Assembly: GCA_965203135.1 (NCBI GenBank)
Contig: CBDBBO010000001.1
Coordinates: 1,798,001 to 1,862,000, forward strand
DNA length: 64,000 bases
Origin: CATOSD01 sp965203135
GTDB lineage: Bacteria; Chloroflexota; Dehalococcoidia; Lucifugimonadales; CATOSD01
Reading direction: 5' to 3'
Within the stretch, counting starts at the first letter, position 1. Every line of letters begins with the position of its first letter. The notes under the pieces were generated by a model. That model did not search any database. It was given only the letters and a program-made list of their open reading frames with translations, and was not told the DNA's origin. Of the stretch, positions 9,803 to 17,738 are shown in pieces. The translations under genes and the position numbers were made by a program.

Positions 9803-10151
9803 TTCGGCTCCTCGTTTCCATCCCGCCGCCTCGCGAATCTCTCTCCGAGATGGCGCGCTTCAGTTCGTCTATCTCCCGCTGCATCTCACGCTGGCGCCTC
9901 GACATGTAGAACACGTACCCAAAGAAGGCCAGCCAGGTGATGATGAACACGGCGAACAGGTACGGCAGGTTAGCTTCCGGCTCCGCGCCGGTCTCCTGGG
10001 CGGCATGGGCCGCGGGAGCCGGGAGCGGCTCCGTATCGAACGCGCGGGCTGGCGCGCCGGGCGTCAGCAGCGCCACGAGCAGCGCCGCCGCGAGCAGCGC
10101 GAGCCCCAAGCGCCGGCTAAGCGGCGCGCCTGTGTAGCTCGTCAAGGTCAT
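9786..10151 (-). CDS. ccmD: CcmD-like small membrane protein with N-terminal extension
   Basis: 121 aa, longer than typical CcmD (about 50-80 aa). An N-terminal signal-like segment (residues about 14-36) is followed by an Ala/Pro/Glu-rich linker. The CcmD core then runs NLPYLFAVFIITWLAFFGYV, followed by a charged amphipathic helix (SRRQREMQREIDELKR). CcmD helps release holo-CcmE from CcmC. It overlaps ccmC by 35 bases upstream and ccmE by 17 downstream, so the three are tightly coupled. Sequence support comes mainly from the core and from position. Confidence 0.8.
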   Translation of the reverse strand: MTLTSYTGAPLSRRLGLALLAAALLVALLTPGAPARAFDTEPLPAPAAHAAQETGAEPEANLPYLFAVFIITWLAFFGYVFYMSRRQREMQREIDELKRAISERDSRGGGMETRSRSEPGA

Positions 10152-10839
10152 TAGCCGACTGCTTCAGCGAGTACCTCTCTATCAGCAGGAAAACGTACAA
10201 CACCGTGAACGCGACCAGCGAAACCAGGAAGGTCAGCGCCATCCTGGAGTCCAGGCCGCCGGACTCTGCCAGCGGTCCGATGTTCAGTTCGGGGTGGGCC
10301 GTTCGCCACCACAGCGTGGCGAAGTAGATGATTGGCGCGTCGATGGCGCCTATCAGCGCCACTACGGACGCGAACCGCTGGCCCTGCGATCCGGCGGGCG
10401 CATAGGCCTTGACCATGAGATAGCCGACGTAGATGAACCAGAGTATGAGCGTGGTGGTGAGCTTGGCGTCCCAGGTCCACCACACGCCCCAGACGGGCTT
10501 CGCCCAGATGCTCCCGGTGACGATGATGAGCGTGGCGGCGATAAGCCCCACCTCGGCGGTGGAGTGGGCCAGGCTATCCCAGCGCTCGCGCCCCGTGAGC
10601 AAGTGCATCACGCTGGCGAACGCCACAATGACAATGGAGACCATGCCCAGCCAGCCCAGCGGCACGTGGAAGTAGAAGATGCGCTGGGACACGCCCAGGT
10701 TCTGCTCGGTCGGCACCCACATGAAGATCATGTACAGGCTGAGCGCCATGAGCAGCGCGCTCAACACCAACTGTCCGTCGCGCGCGGGGGACCATGTGCG
10801 GGTGCGCTTGCCCGGTGCGGTTGCGGTCAACTCGGCCAT
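10117..10839 (-). CDS. ccmC: CcmC, heme-handling membrane protein of cytochrome c maturation
   Basis: 240 aa with six hydrophobic segments, the usual CcmC size. The tryptophan-rich heme-binding motif is VWGVWWTWDAKLT, with family histidines in FHVPLGWLGM and in FATLWWRTAHPE. CcmC transfers heme to CcmE on the outer face of the membrane. It is the first gene of ccmC-ccmD-ccmE on the minus strand; ccmF and ccmH are about 46 kb away at 56.8-59.3 kb rather than in this operon. Confidence 0.95.
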   Translation of the reverse strand: MAELTATAPGKRTRTWSPARDGQLVLSALLMALSLYMIFMWVPTEQNLGVSQRIFYFHVPLGWLGMVSIVIVAFASVMHLLTGRERWDSLAHSTAEVGLIAATLIIVTGSIWAKPVWGVWWTWDAKLTTTLILWFIYVGYLMVKAYAPAGSQGQRFASVVALIGAIDAPIIYFATLWWRTAHPELNIGPLAESGGLDSRMALTFLVSLVAFTVLYVFLLIERYSLKQSANDLDELHRRAA

Positions 10840-10871
10840 GTGTGCAATGTATCACAAAGTCGGTGTTCCTG

Positions 10872-10976
10872 CCAGCAGCCGCCGGCGCGAGGAGCCTGTA
10901 TCAGCTTGGCCGGTGCGCGGCCCTTCAACTCGACGCCGGCAGAGCTTCGTCACGCCCGAGAAAGCGGGAGTCCAGA
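10872..10976 (+). repeat. interspersed repeat, left member of an inverted pair
   Basis: It contains CTGTATCAGCTTGGCCGGTG near 10890, then a REP-like CGTCACGCCCGAGAAAGCGG near 10949. Both modules recur in reverse orientation at 11661-11830 (CTGTATCAGCTTAGTCGGTG on the complement, plus a REP-like palindrome), so the two copies face each other across about 0.7 kb. Confidence 0.5.
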
Positions 10977-11660
10977 GGTTCGAGCGCGAGAACGGCCTCG
11001 ACTCGGATGGTATACCGATTGAGTTGTTAAAGGCTCGCAGCTAGCAAGTACGGGTTGGCGACGCGGAAGGGCCGGGACTGGCTCGCGCGGTGGCCACGAG
11101 GACAGACCGCGCAGCACCTCTCGACCTGCTGCCGCGTGATTGGGCCAGGGACGCCGTCGGCAAGGTGATGCGGAACCGGGACCGGAACTCCGCGCCGGCC
11201 TTGCGGCGTGCGCGGTACGGGTCGAGGACGGCTTTTCGCTCGCTCACCCACATTCCAGCTTCATCCTCACCCTGGCGCTCTCCCCTCGAAGGGGAAGGGA
11301 CCAGCGGGCAGGTTTGAAACCTGCCCCTACAGTTGCGAGGGGGCAAGGGATGGACGGGTGACGGGCTACCAAGCGGAGTAGCATCCGGGCAGTGGCAGTG
11401 GCCAAACTGCCGGGTGGGACAATTCAGCTAGAAAAAACTGTCCCGTTTCGTTTCTTTTGTTCTTTCTCCTCAGATTTCGTAGCTGGGCAGTCTGCGTTTC
11501 AGGTTACGGATGGTACGGATCAGGGTCGGACGGGAACTTATCTGACAGATTGTTGTCTTGGCTGTTACGTTGGTGGCTGGTGACCAGTGGTCGGTGGCCG
11601 GTTGTTTGTGATGAAGGAAGCGTAGCACGGATGTGCTGGGATGTCAATGGCCCTGCCGCC
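10977..11660. other. gene-free region between ccmC and the HtrA-like gene
   Basis: No coding frame looks real: translations are short, and Arg/Pro-rich on either strand. It carries the composite repeat at 11268-11330 and lies between two inverted repeat copies. Confidence 0.5.
11268..11330. repeat. composite intergenic repeat with palindromic core, copy 1
   Basis: An imperfect CCCCTCGAAGGGG hairpin is followed by the palindromic GGCAGGTTTGAAACCTGCC and CCCTAC (11306-11330). The same order and almost the same bases recur at 38395-38472 with GGCGGGTTTGAAACCCGCC; arm changes are compensatory, so the hairpin is conserved. Confidence 0.65.
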
Positions 11661-11830
11661 CTGGATTCCCGTTCCCCGTTTTCGCGGGGACAAGCTTTGC
11701 GGGAGTGACGAACGTAGGGGTGATTCCTTGTGTTGGCGGTGCTGGTCATCATGCCCAGGGCACCGCCAAGGGACGCCTCTCCTTGTGGGGCACCGACTAA
11801 GCTGATACAGACTCCGGCGCGAGAAGCGCC
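11661..11830 (-). repeat. interspersed repeat, right member of an inverted pair
   Basis: On the complement it reads as the counterpart of 10872-10976. It carries GAGTCTGTATCAGCTTAGTC near 11795 and a REP-like palindrome (CCCGTTTTCGCGGGG) near 11661-11711. Confidence 0.5.
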
Positions 11831-11887
11831 TACGTCTCGCGGTCCAACTCGTTTCGCTTTGGCAACAGTTGCGGCTAAAATGTCAGT

Positions 11888-14071
11888 ATGTTGCTTCATA
11901 TGGGTTTGAGTGCGGCAAGTACTGGCCGCACAGAGTTTCCGGCCCGAGAAACTGAGGGTATTCGTCGCCTCCCGCCACTCCTCACCGCGTGCGTGGTCGT
12001 CGCGGCGCTGTGGCTGGCCGGCTGCGGTGGAACGCCTGCCCCCCAGCCCACGCCAGATATAGCCGCGACGGTTGAGGCGGCCGTCGCCATGGCGATGCCG
12101 ACCGTGACGCCGACGCCCAAGCCGGACATCGAAGCTACCGTGGCGGCGGGCGTGCAGGCGACCGTCGTCGCCATGCGCCCCACCATCACGCCAACCCACA
12201 CGCCTACCTGGACGCCAACCGTCACGCCCACGCCGACAGCTACTCACACACCCACGCCAACCGCTACTCACACGCCCACGCCAACGTCGACCCCCACCCC
12301 CACGCCAATGCCAACCAACACCCCTACACCTACTCCCATTCCTACGTCCACACCTACCTACACGCCGGCGCCGACAGCTACTCACACGCACACTCCGACA
12401 CCTACTCCGGTCGCCAGCCGTTCGGTGGTGGACATAGTGGACGAGGCCCGGCCCAGTGTGGTGCGAATCGTAAGCGGTGACGGCGGGGGCACCGGCTTCG
12501 TAATCGATGCCGACGGCTACATACTCACCAACGAGCATGTCGTCGAAGGAGAAACGCGCGTGTCGGTCGTGTTCCACGACAGCGTGCGGCTGTGGGCGCG
12601 GGTGGTCTCGGCGGACGCTGAGAGGGACATCGCCCTGCTCAAGGTAGATACCGGCCGCGTTCTCGCGCCGCTCGCGTTCGCAGAGCGCGTGCGGGAGGGG
12701 GAGGGCGTCATCGCGCTGGGCTTTCCGCTCGACCTCGGCGAGAGCATGAGCGTCACGAGAGGAATCGTGTCGGCCATCAGGACGCTGGGCGGTGTCGAGT
12801 ACCTCCAGACCGACGCCGCCATCAATCCCGGCAACAGCGGCGGTCCGCTCCTCAACGACCTCGGCGAGGTGGTGGGCATGAACACGTTCATCCGGCGCGA
12901 GATAGAGGGGCGGGAGTACGACGCGCAGGGGATAGGTTTCGCCGTCTCGTTCGAGGTGCTGGACGCGCGATACGCGGCCATGAAGGCCAGCCCGTCCCCG
13001 CCAGCCACGGTGGTCGCCAAGGCGACTCCGACGGCCGTTATTCGGGCCACGCCCACGCCTGCCGCCGGGAGCGGGTTCGGCCCGGTGAGCGGCGAACTGG
13101 AGCACGATGACGACAACTTCGTCGAAACCCTCGACGCCCGCGTCGCTCTCTCCGACTCGGTGATAGAGGCGACGTTCGTGGACACTCACTCGCAACTCGG
13201 CAGAAGCTGGAGCCACGGGTTCTTCATCCGCAAGGATGGTCACCGCCTTTATGCGTTAAGCATATCCAGCAGCGGTACATGGCATCTCAAGTTGCGGGAC
13301 GGTGAGCCCCCACACGACGATGACATCAGCGTGCAGTCAGGGGACTCGCCCAACATCAACGTTGGGGGCGGTCTGGAAAACCATGTGCGTGTGATCGCGC
13401 TGGGCAATAGGGGATGGTTGTTCATCAACGGAGCATTCGAGTCGCAGTTGGACCTGCGAGGGATTGGGGATGCCGGCTCTATAAGCCTTCTTGCTCACTG
13501 GTTCCGAGGGCATGAGTACCCAGGTAGTTCCACCGTGTACAAGGACTTCAGCGTGCGCCCCATAGAGCTTGAGCACGGTCCAGAGAGCGGCATGATCGAG
13601 CATGCGGGTCACGAGACCAGATACGATGGCCGTCACACCCTAGCATGGATGGTGGACGGCATAATCGAAGCGCGCTTCTTCAACCCATTCTTCGTGCCCG
13701 AGGGCGAGTGGAGCAGCGGCTTCACCTTCAGGAACAGCGGGGTGGGTGGGCCCTACGTGGTCGTGATCAGTGGGTCGCCGGGCTGGTATCACGGGCTGTG
13801 GAGAGGCGACAATTGGGAAAAACTGGCGATCGAGTGGGAGGACAGGGTGGCACCGGCACGAGGCAACGCCAATCTCTTGCTCATCATAGCGATCGGCGAA
13901 AGCGGTCACCTGTTTATAAACAACTCCTATGTGGACACGCTGGACCTGAGCGGCTGGACAGGCGAGGGGAGCGTCGCGGCGATAGCCTCGTTCTACTTCG
14001 GGCACGGCGTCGCGGGTGTGTCCACCCAGTTCGAGCGGTTCGCGGTGTGGTCGATCGCGGAGTTGCCGTAG
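11888..14071 (+). CDS. HtrA/DegP-like serine protease lipoprotein with two C-terminal lectin-like domains
   Basis: 727 aa. A lipoprotein signal ends in ALWLAGC (about residue 45), then a Thr/Pro-rich spacer to about 175. An S1C trypsin-like domain spans about 180-365, with His217 in TNEHVVEG, Asp247 in ERDIALLKV and Ser317 in NPGNSGGPL, so the catalytic triad is complete. No PDZ domain follows, unlike DegP. Instead there are two related domains of about 160 aa (residues about 395-560 and 565-725). Each has W.-GF.-R and a GxGxLFIN(N/G) signature (RGWLFINGAF, SGHLFINNSY), which looks like a concanavalin/LamG-type beta sandwich. It probably acts outside the membrane on proteins or glycans. The lower of two close ATGs (11888, 11900) cannot be distinguished. 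Confidence 0.88.
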   Translation: MLLHMGLSAASTGRTEFPARETEGIRRLPPLLTACVVVAALWLAGCGGTPAPQPTPDIAATVEAAVAMAMPTVTPTPKPDIEATVAAGVQATVVAMRPTITPTHTPTWTPTVTPTPTATHTPTPTATHTPTPTSTPTPTPMPTNTPTPTPIPTSTPTYTPAPTATHTHTPTPTPVASRSVVDIVDEARPSVVRIVSGDGGGTGFVIDADGYILTNEHVVEGETRVSVVFHDSVRLWARVVSADAERDIALLKVDTGRVLAPLAFAERVREGEGVIALGFPLDLGESMSVTRGIVSAIRTLGGVEYLQTDAAINPGNSGGPLLNDLGEVVGMNTFIRREIEGREYDAQGIGFAVSFEVLDARYAAMKASPSPPATVVAKATPTAVIRATPTPAAGSGFGPVSGELEHDDDNFVETLDARVALSDSVIEATFVDTHSQLGRSWSHGFFIRKDGHRLYALSISSSGTWHLKLRDGEPPHDDDISVQSGDSPNINVGGGLENHVRVIALGNRGWLFINGAFESQLDLRGIGDAGSISLLAHWFRGHEYPGSSTVYKDFSVRPIELEHGPESGMIEHAGHETRYDGRHTLAWMVDGIIEARFFNPFFVPEGEWSSGFTFRNSGVGGPYVVVISGSPGWYHGLWRGDNWEKLAIEWEDRVAPARGNANLLLIIAIGESGHLFINNSYVDTLDLSGWTGEGSVAAIASFYFGHGVAGVSTQFERFAVWSIAELP

Positions 14072-14095
14072 GGACGGTACGCTGACCGCCCCTAC
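14068..14095. terminator. bidirectional hairpin at convergent gene ends
   Basis: GTAGGG-A-CGGT (14068-14078) pairs with ACCG-C-CCCTAC (to 14095) around a short loop. As at 9313, the arms contain the stop codons of both flanking genes (TAG 14069-14071 and the complement of CTA 14092-14094). No T run is present. Confidence 0.55.
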
Positions 14096-15777
14096 CCTGT
14101 GACGGCGCCCTCGGAGGCGGAGGACACCAGCTTGGCGTACTTGGCCATTACGCCTGTGGTGTAGTTGGACGGCGGTGGCGTCCAGCGGTCGCGGCGGCGC
14201 GCCAACTCCTCTTCCGGCACGCGAACGCTGAGCTCGCGCGTTTCCACGTCCATCACGATGCGGTCGCCGTCCTCGACGAGCGCTATTACGCCGCCCACGG
14301 CTGCCTCCGGCGCCACGTGGCCTATCATCGGCCCGCGCGTCGCGCCCGAGAAGCGCCCGTCGGTGATGAGCAGCGTGTCCTCGCCCAGTCCGGCTCCCAT
14401 GATGGCGCCGGTGACGGCCAACATCTCCTGCATACCAGGCCCGCCCTTGGGCCCTTCGTACCGGATTATCACCACGTCGCCGTCCTTGATCTCGCCGGAT
14501 GTGACGGCATTGAACGCGGCGCGCTCGCCGTCGAAAACACGCGCCGGACCGTCGTGGCTCAAGTGGCCGGTGCCGGACACCTTCATTACGGCGCCCTCGG
14601 TGGCGAGGTTGCCCTTGAGTATCACCAGGCCCCCAGTGGGGCTGCGCGCCTCTGAAACCGGGTAGATTACGCGGCTGTCCGGCATGGTGTCGAACTCGGC
14701 AAGGTTCTCGGCGAGCGTCTTGCCGGTGATGGTCAGCACGTCCGGATGTAGGTGTCCGGCCCTGAGCAGCTCGTTCATCAGCACCGGCAGCCCGCCGGAC
14801 TTGTCCATGTCGGACATGACGAACCGGCCTCCCGGCCGCAGGTCGGTCAGGTAGGGAGTGCTGCGGCTGAGCCGGTCGAAGTCGTCGATATGGAGCTCCA
14901 CTCCGGCCTCGCGTGCGATGGCCAGCAGGTGGAGCACGGCGTTGGTCGAGCCGCCCATCGCGAGCACCACGGTTATGGCGTTCTCGAACGCCTCGCGAGT
15001 CATGATGTCGCGCGGCTTGATGTCCTTCTCCAGCATGTTGTAGAGCACCGCGCCCGCCTGGTGTGCGATCTCCTCGTTGCGGGGGTCCACCGCCGGTATG
15101 GATGCGGCGCCGGGCAGGGACATGCCCATCGCCTCGATGGCCGAGGACATGGTGTTTGCGGTGAACATGCCCGAGCACGCGCCCTCGCCCGGACAGGCGA
15201 CGCGCTCCATGCCGTACAGCTCGTCCAGGGTGAGCTTGCCCTGGGAGTATGCGCCCACGGCCTCGAACATGTCCTGTATGTTTATGTCGCGGCCCATGTA
15301 GTTGCCCGGCAGAATCGCGCCGCCGTAGACGAACAGCGACGGGACGTTGAGCCGCGCCATGGCCATCATCGCGCCCGGCATGTTCTTGTCGCACGCCGCG
15401 ACGACGATAAGTCCGTCCATGCTCTCGCCGAAGGTTACGGTCTCTATGGAGTCGGCTATGACTTCGCGGCTCACCAGCGACGCCTTCATGCCCTCGGTTC
15501 CCATGGAGATGCCGTCGCTGATGGTTATGGTGCCGAACAGGAACGGCACTGATCCGCCGTCCCACACGCCCTGCTTGGCTTTCTGCGCCAGCCTGTCCAG
15601 GTGCACGTTGCAGGGAGTCACGTCGCTGGCGAGGTTGGCGACGGCGACGAACGGCTTGTCCATGTCGTCGTCGCTGAGACCCACGGCCCGCAGCATGGCG
15701 CGCGCCGCGGCGCGATCCGGCCCCATGCTCACCACGTGGCTGTTTCGCTTGAGCGATGCTGCGGTACTCGTAGTCAT
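14092..15777 (-). CDS. ilvD: dihydroxy-acid dehydratase
   Basis: 561 aa, the standard length. IlvD dehydrates 2,3-dihydroxy-isovalerate and 2,3-dihydroxy-3-methylvalerate in valine/isoleucine synthesis, using an iron-sulfur cluster in the cytoplasm. Diagnostic motifs are SDVTPCNVHL, VAACDKNMPG, ERVACPGEGACSGMFTANTM, and the C-terminal LLITDGRFSGATRGPMIGH. The three cluster cysteines are present. GGGAG lies eight bases before ATG 15777. Other ilv genes are absent here, and the preceding gene on the strand is a small coiled-coil protein 25 bases upstream. Confidence 0.97.
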   Translation of the reverse strand: MTTSTAASLKRNSHVVSMGPDRAAARAMLRAVGLSDDDMDKPFVAVANLASDVTPCNVHLDRLAQKAKQGVWDGGSVPFLFGTITISDGISMGTEGMKASLVSREVIADSIETVTFGESMDGLIVVAACDKNMPGAMMAMARLNVPSLFVYGGAILPGNYMGRDINIQDMFEAVGAYSQGKLTLDELYGMERVACPGEGACSGMFTANTMSSAIEAMGMSLPGAASIPAVDPRNEEIAHQAGAVLYNMLEKDIKPRDIMTREAFENAITVVLAMGGSTNAVLHLLAIAREAGVELHIDDFDRLSRSTPYLTDLRPGGRFVMSDMDKSGGLPVLMNELLRAGHLHPDVLTITGKTLAENLAEFDTMPDSRVIYPVSEARSPTGGLVILKGNLATEGAVMKVSGTGHLSHDGPARVFDGERAAFNAVTSGEIKDGDVVIIRYEGPKGGPGMQEMLAVTGAIMGAGLGEDTLLITDGRFSGATRGPMIGHVAPEAAVGGVIALVEDGDRIVMDVETRELSVRVPEEELARRRDRWTPPPSNYTTGVMAKYAKLVSSASEGAVTG

Positions 15778-15802
15778 GTGAGTTCTCCCACCTGGGAATG
15801 AG

Positions 15803-16060
15803 TTAGTCGGAAGAGCTTCCAGCGCCCTCGTGGGAGCGCTCGAACAGCGCCTCTCGCAGTCCGTCCAGTAGCCCCGCCATACGAGCCTGTCCCTTTTCCA
15901 ATTCGGTCACGCGCGTCGTCAATTGCCTGAGATCAGTCACAAGCTGGTCGATGCGCTTGTTGGTATCGTCGATGCGCTTGTTCAGCATCTGAAAGCCGGC
16001 CAGATTGAGGGTGGCCAGCGAGATGCCAACACCAATGATGGCCCAAAACTCGGGTGTCAT
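15803..16060 (-). CDS. small membrane-anchored coiled-coil protein
   Basis: 85 aa, unrecognised. An N-terminal hydrophobic segment (residues 5-24, FWAIIGVGISLATLNLAGF) is followed by a clear coiled coil with regular Ile/Leu/Val spacing (NKRIDDTNKRIDQLVTDLR, then LTTRVTELEKGQARMAGLL). The layout recalls phage-derived or scaffold-like YhcB-type small proteins, without a family match. It sits between a 62-aa protein and ilvD on the same strand. Confidence 0.65.
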   Translation of the reverse strand: MTPEFWAIIGVGISLATLNLAGFQMLNKRIDDTNKRIDQLVTDLRQLTTRVTELEKGQARMAGLLDGLREALFERSHEGAGSSSD

Positions 16061-16078
16061 CTCAGGTCGCCTTCTAGT

Positions 16079-16267
16079 CTATTCCGGCCTATGTTTCTCA
16101 ATCAGCGCGACAACCCTGGAGTCGAACTCGTCGCCCAGGGAGCGGCCCGCGTCGGAGTAGGCGATGCCGAGATGGAGTTGGCGGGACAACTGCTCGAACT
16201 CAGGGGACTCGCCCCATTCGTTCTTGAGCTCGTCGAACGCCGCGTCAAGGTCGTCTTTTCTGAACAT
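16079..16267 (-). CDS. small hypothetical protein
   Basis: 62 aa and acidic, with a helical composition (DLDAAFDELKNEWGESPEFE ending in VVALIEKHRPE) and no membrane segment. The start is set at ATG 16267, which has GAGG about ten bases upstream; a GTG at 16282 lies against the hairpin at 16289 and lacks a ribosome site. It ends 18 bases before the coiled-coil gene, so the two are likely expressed together. Function unknown. Confidence 0.5.
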   Translation of the reverse strand: MFRKDDLDAAFDELKNEWGESPEFEQLSRQLHLGIAYSDAGRSLGDEFDSRVVALIEKHRPE

Positions 16268-16288
16268 GTGGGTTGGCCTCACGTATAA

Positions 16289-16309
16289 GGGCCAGCGCGC
16301 GGCTGGCCC
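16289..16309 (-). terminator. hairpin downstream of the RdhA-like gene
   Basis: A perfect 8-bp stem, GGGCCAGC/GCTGGCCC, has a five-base loop. On the minus strand it is followed by TTATAC, only a weak T run. It separates the RdhA-like gene from the two small genes. Confidence 0.45.
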
Positions 16310-16385
16310 CTGTTTAGGTTGTCAACGGGCCGGCGACGCGGGCGGGCCTAATAGCGACCGCCCGCGCCTCTTGCCGCGCTTTCGG

Positions 16386-17636
16386 TTATTCGTCTCCGCG
16401 GGTGCTGTCGCCCTCGTCCAGGATCTTCTTCAGATCGGTGGCGAAGCCGACGAGCTCCTCGTAGGCCGGAACGCCCTCTTCGGAGAGCTTGTCCTTGAAC
16501 TGCTCGAACAGCCACTCCTCGCGCCTGCCGTGCGGGATCTCGAAGAACTGGCGGTTGAACCTGGGCAACTCGCCGGGGCCGAAGTAGCCCTTGTCCCTGA
16601 TGGTGTAGCCCTCGAGGTTGTGGGTGCCCTTGCCGAGCACCTCGCCGGTCTCGACGTAGTGCTCCATTACGGGCTTCATGCCGTAGCGCTGGACCGGGCA
16701 GACCTTGATGCAGACGGCGCAGCCTTCGTAGCGGGCCATCACCGGGCGGCAGCGCTCGTAGATGACCTTGAACTTCTCGGCGCCCCTCCACCAGACCCTG
16801 TCCTTGAGCAGCGCCCTGCCCGGGCAGCGGTTCACGCACACCTGGCAGATCTTGCAGAACTGGTTGATGCCGTAGTCGACCGGCTGGTCGTAGGTGACGG
16901 GCGCGTCGGTGGTGATGATCGCGAGCCTGGCCCTTGAGCCGAAGTGCGGCGAAAGGAGCTGTCCGTTTGCGCCCAACTGGCCGAGGCCGGCGTTGATGAA
17001 CATCGGAATGTACGCGCCGCTGTTGTCGTTGGGGCTGTGCACCTGGGCGTGGTAGCCCAGCGTGCGGATGTGGTCGGCCAGGTCGAGCGCCAGCGCGCCC
17101 TCGATCTCGTAGGTGCCGAAGTGGGCGAACTCGGCCTCCAGGCTCGGAAGCGTCTGGGTCTGCAGGTAGTCCTGCTCGAGCGCTACGCAGATGGCGTGCT
17201 CGTACTTGACCCACGTCTTCTTGCTGGTGTAGGCGTAGTGATGGTCGAAACGGGTGAAACCGACCTCGTTGAAGCCGAGCTCCCTGGCCTTCAGGCGGAT
17301 GGCGTCGGTCATGTCCTTGCCCGGCACCGCCTCGCCAGTCGGCTCGATGTCGCCGGTAACCAGGGCGGCGTCGACCAGAGGCTGGTTCAGCTCGTCGTGG
17401 CGCTCGCGGTACTCGAGCACGTCGGGAGTGTAGACCGACCAGACCCAGTCGCGGTCGGCGGCCTTTTCGATGTTCTGGGTCTCGAGGGGATACACCCTCG
17501 TGTAGAAGGAAACGTCCTCCTGCCGCACCGGCGCGCCCGGTACGGTAGCGAGGTCTTCTGCAACGGGAATGTCAACCTCCGGGTCGCCGTGCCTCCGACC
17601 GGGGCGAGTTACAACGTGGTGAACTTCTTTAGGCAT
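16386..17636 (-). CDS. reductive-dehalogenase-like iron-sulfur protein
   Basis: 416 aa. The C-terminal half has two ferredoxin-type clusters as in RdhA: CKICQVCVNRCP (CX2CX2CX3CP, about residues 260-271) and C-X9-CAVCIKVCP (about 294-312). The upstream region (IRLKARELGFNEVGFTRFD, LGQLGANGQLLSPHFGSRAR) matches the nitroreductase-like cobalamin-binding fold shared by RdhA and the queuosine reductase QueG. No twin-arginine signal is present at the N-terminus and no RdhB anchor gene is nearby, so it is probably a cytoplasmic, non-respiratory RdhA homologue. The start is ATG 17636, with GGGAGG seven bases upstream; a longer in-frame start at 17702 lacks this. Substrate unknown. Confidence 0.8.
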   Translation of the reverse strand: MPKEVHHVVTRPGRRHGDPEVDIPVAEDLATVPGAPVRQEDVSFYTRVYPLETQNIEKAADRDWVWSVYTPDVLEYRERHDELNQPLVDAALVTGDIEPTGEAVPGKDMTDAIRLKARELGFNEVGFTRFDHHYAYTSKKTWVKYEHAICVALEQDYLQTQTLPSLEAEFAHFGTYEIEGALALDLADHIRTLGYHAQVHSPNDNSGAYIPMFINAGLGQLGANGQLLSPHFGSRARLAIITTDAPVTYDQPVDYGINQFCKICQVCVNRCPGRALLKDRVWWRGAEKFKVIYERCRPVMARYEGCAVCIKVCPVQRYGMKPVMEHYVETGEVLGKGTHNLEGYTIRDKGYFGPGELPRFNRQFFEIPHGRREEWLFEQFKDKLSEEGVPAYEELVGFATDLKKILDEGDSTRGDE

Positions 17637-17738
17637 AGGTGTACCTCCCGCAGATTTTCCTCGCTTGGCGCGGAGTGTACTCGCAAGTTTGCAACAAGTC
17701 AAGCGATTTGGGGCGCGTATCTATTCGGACGGCAGAAT

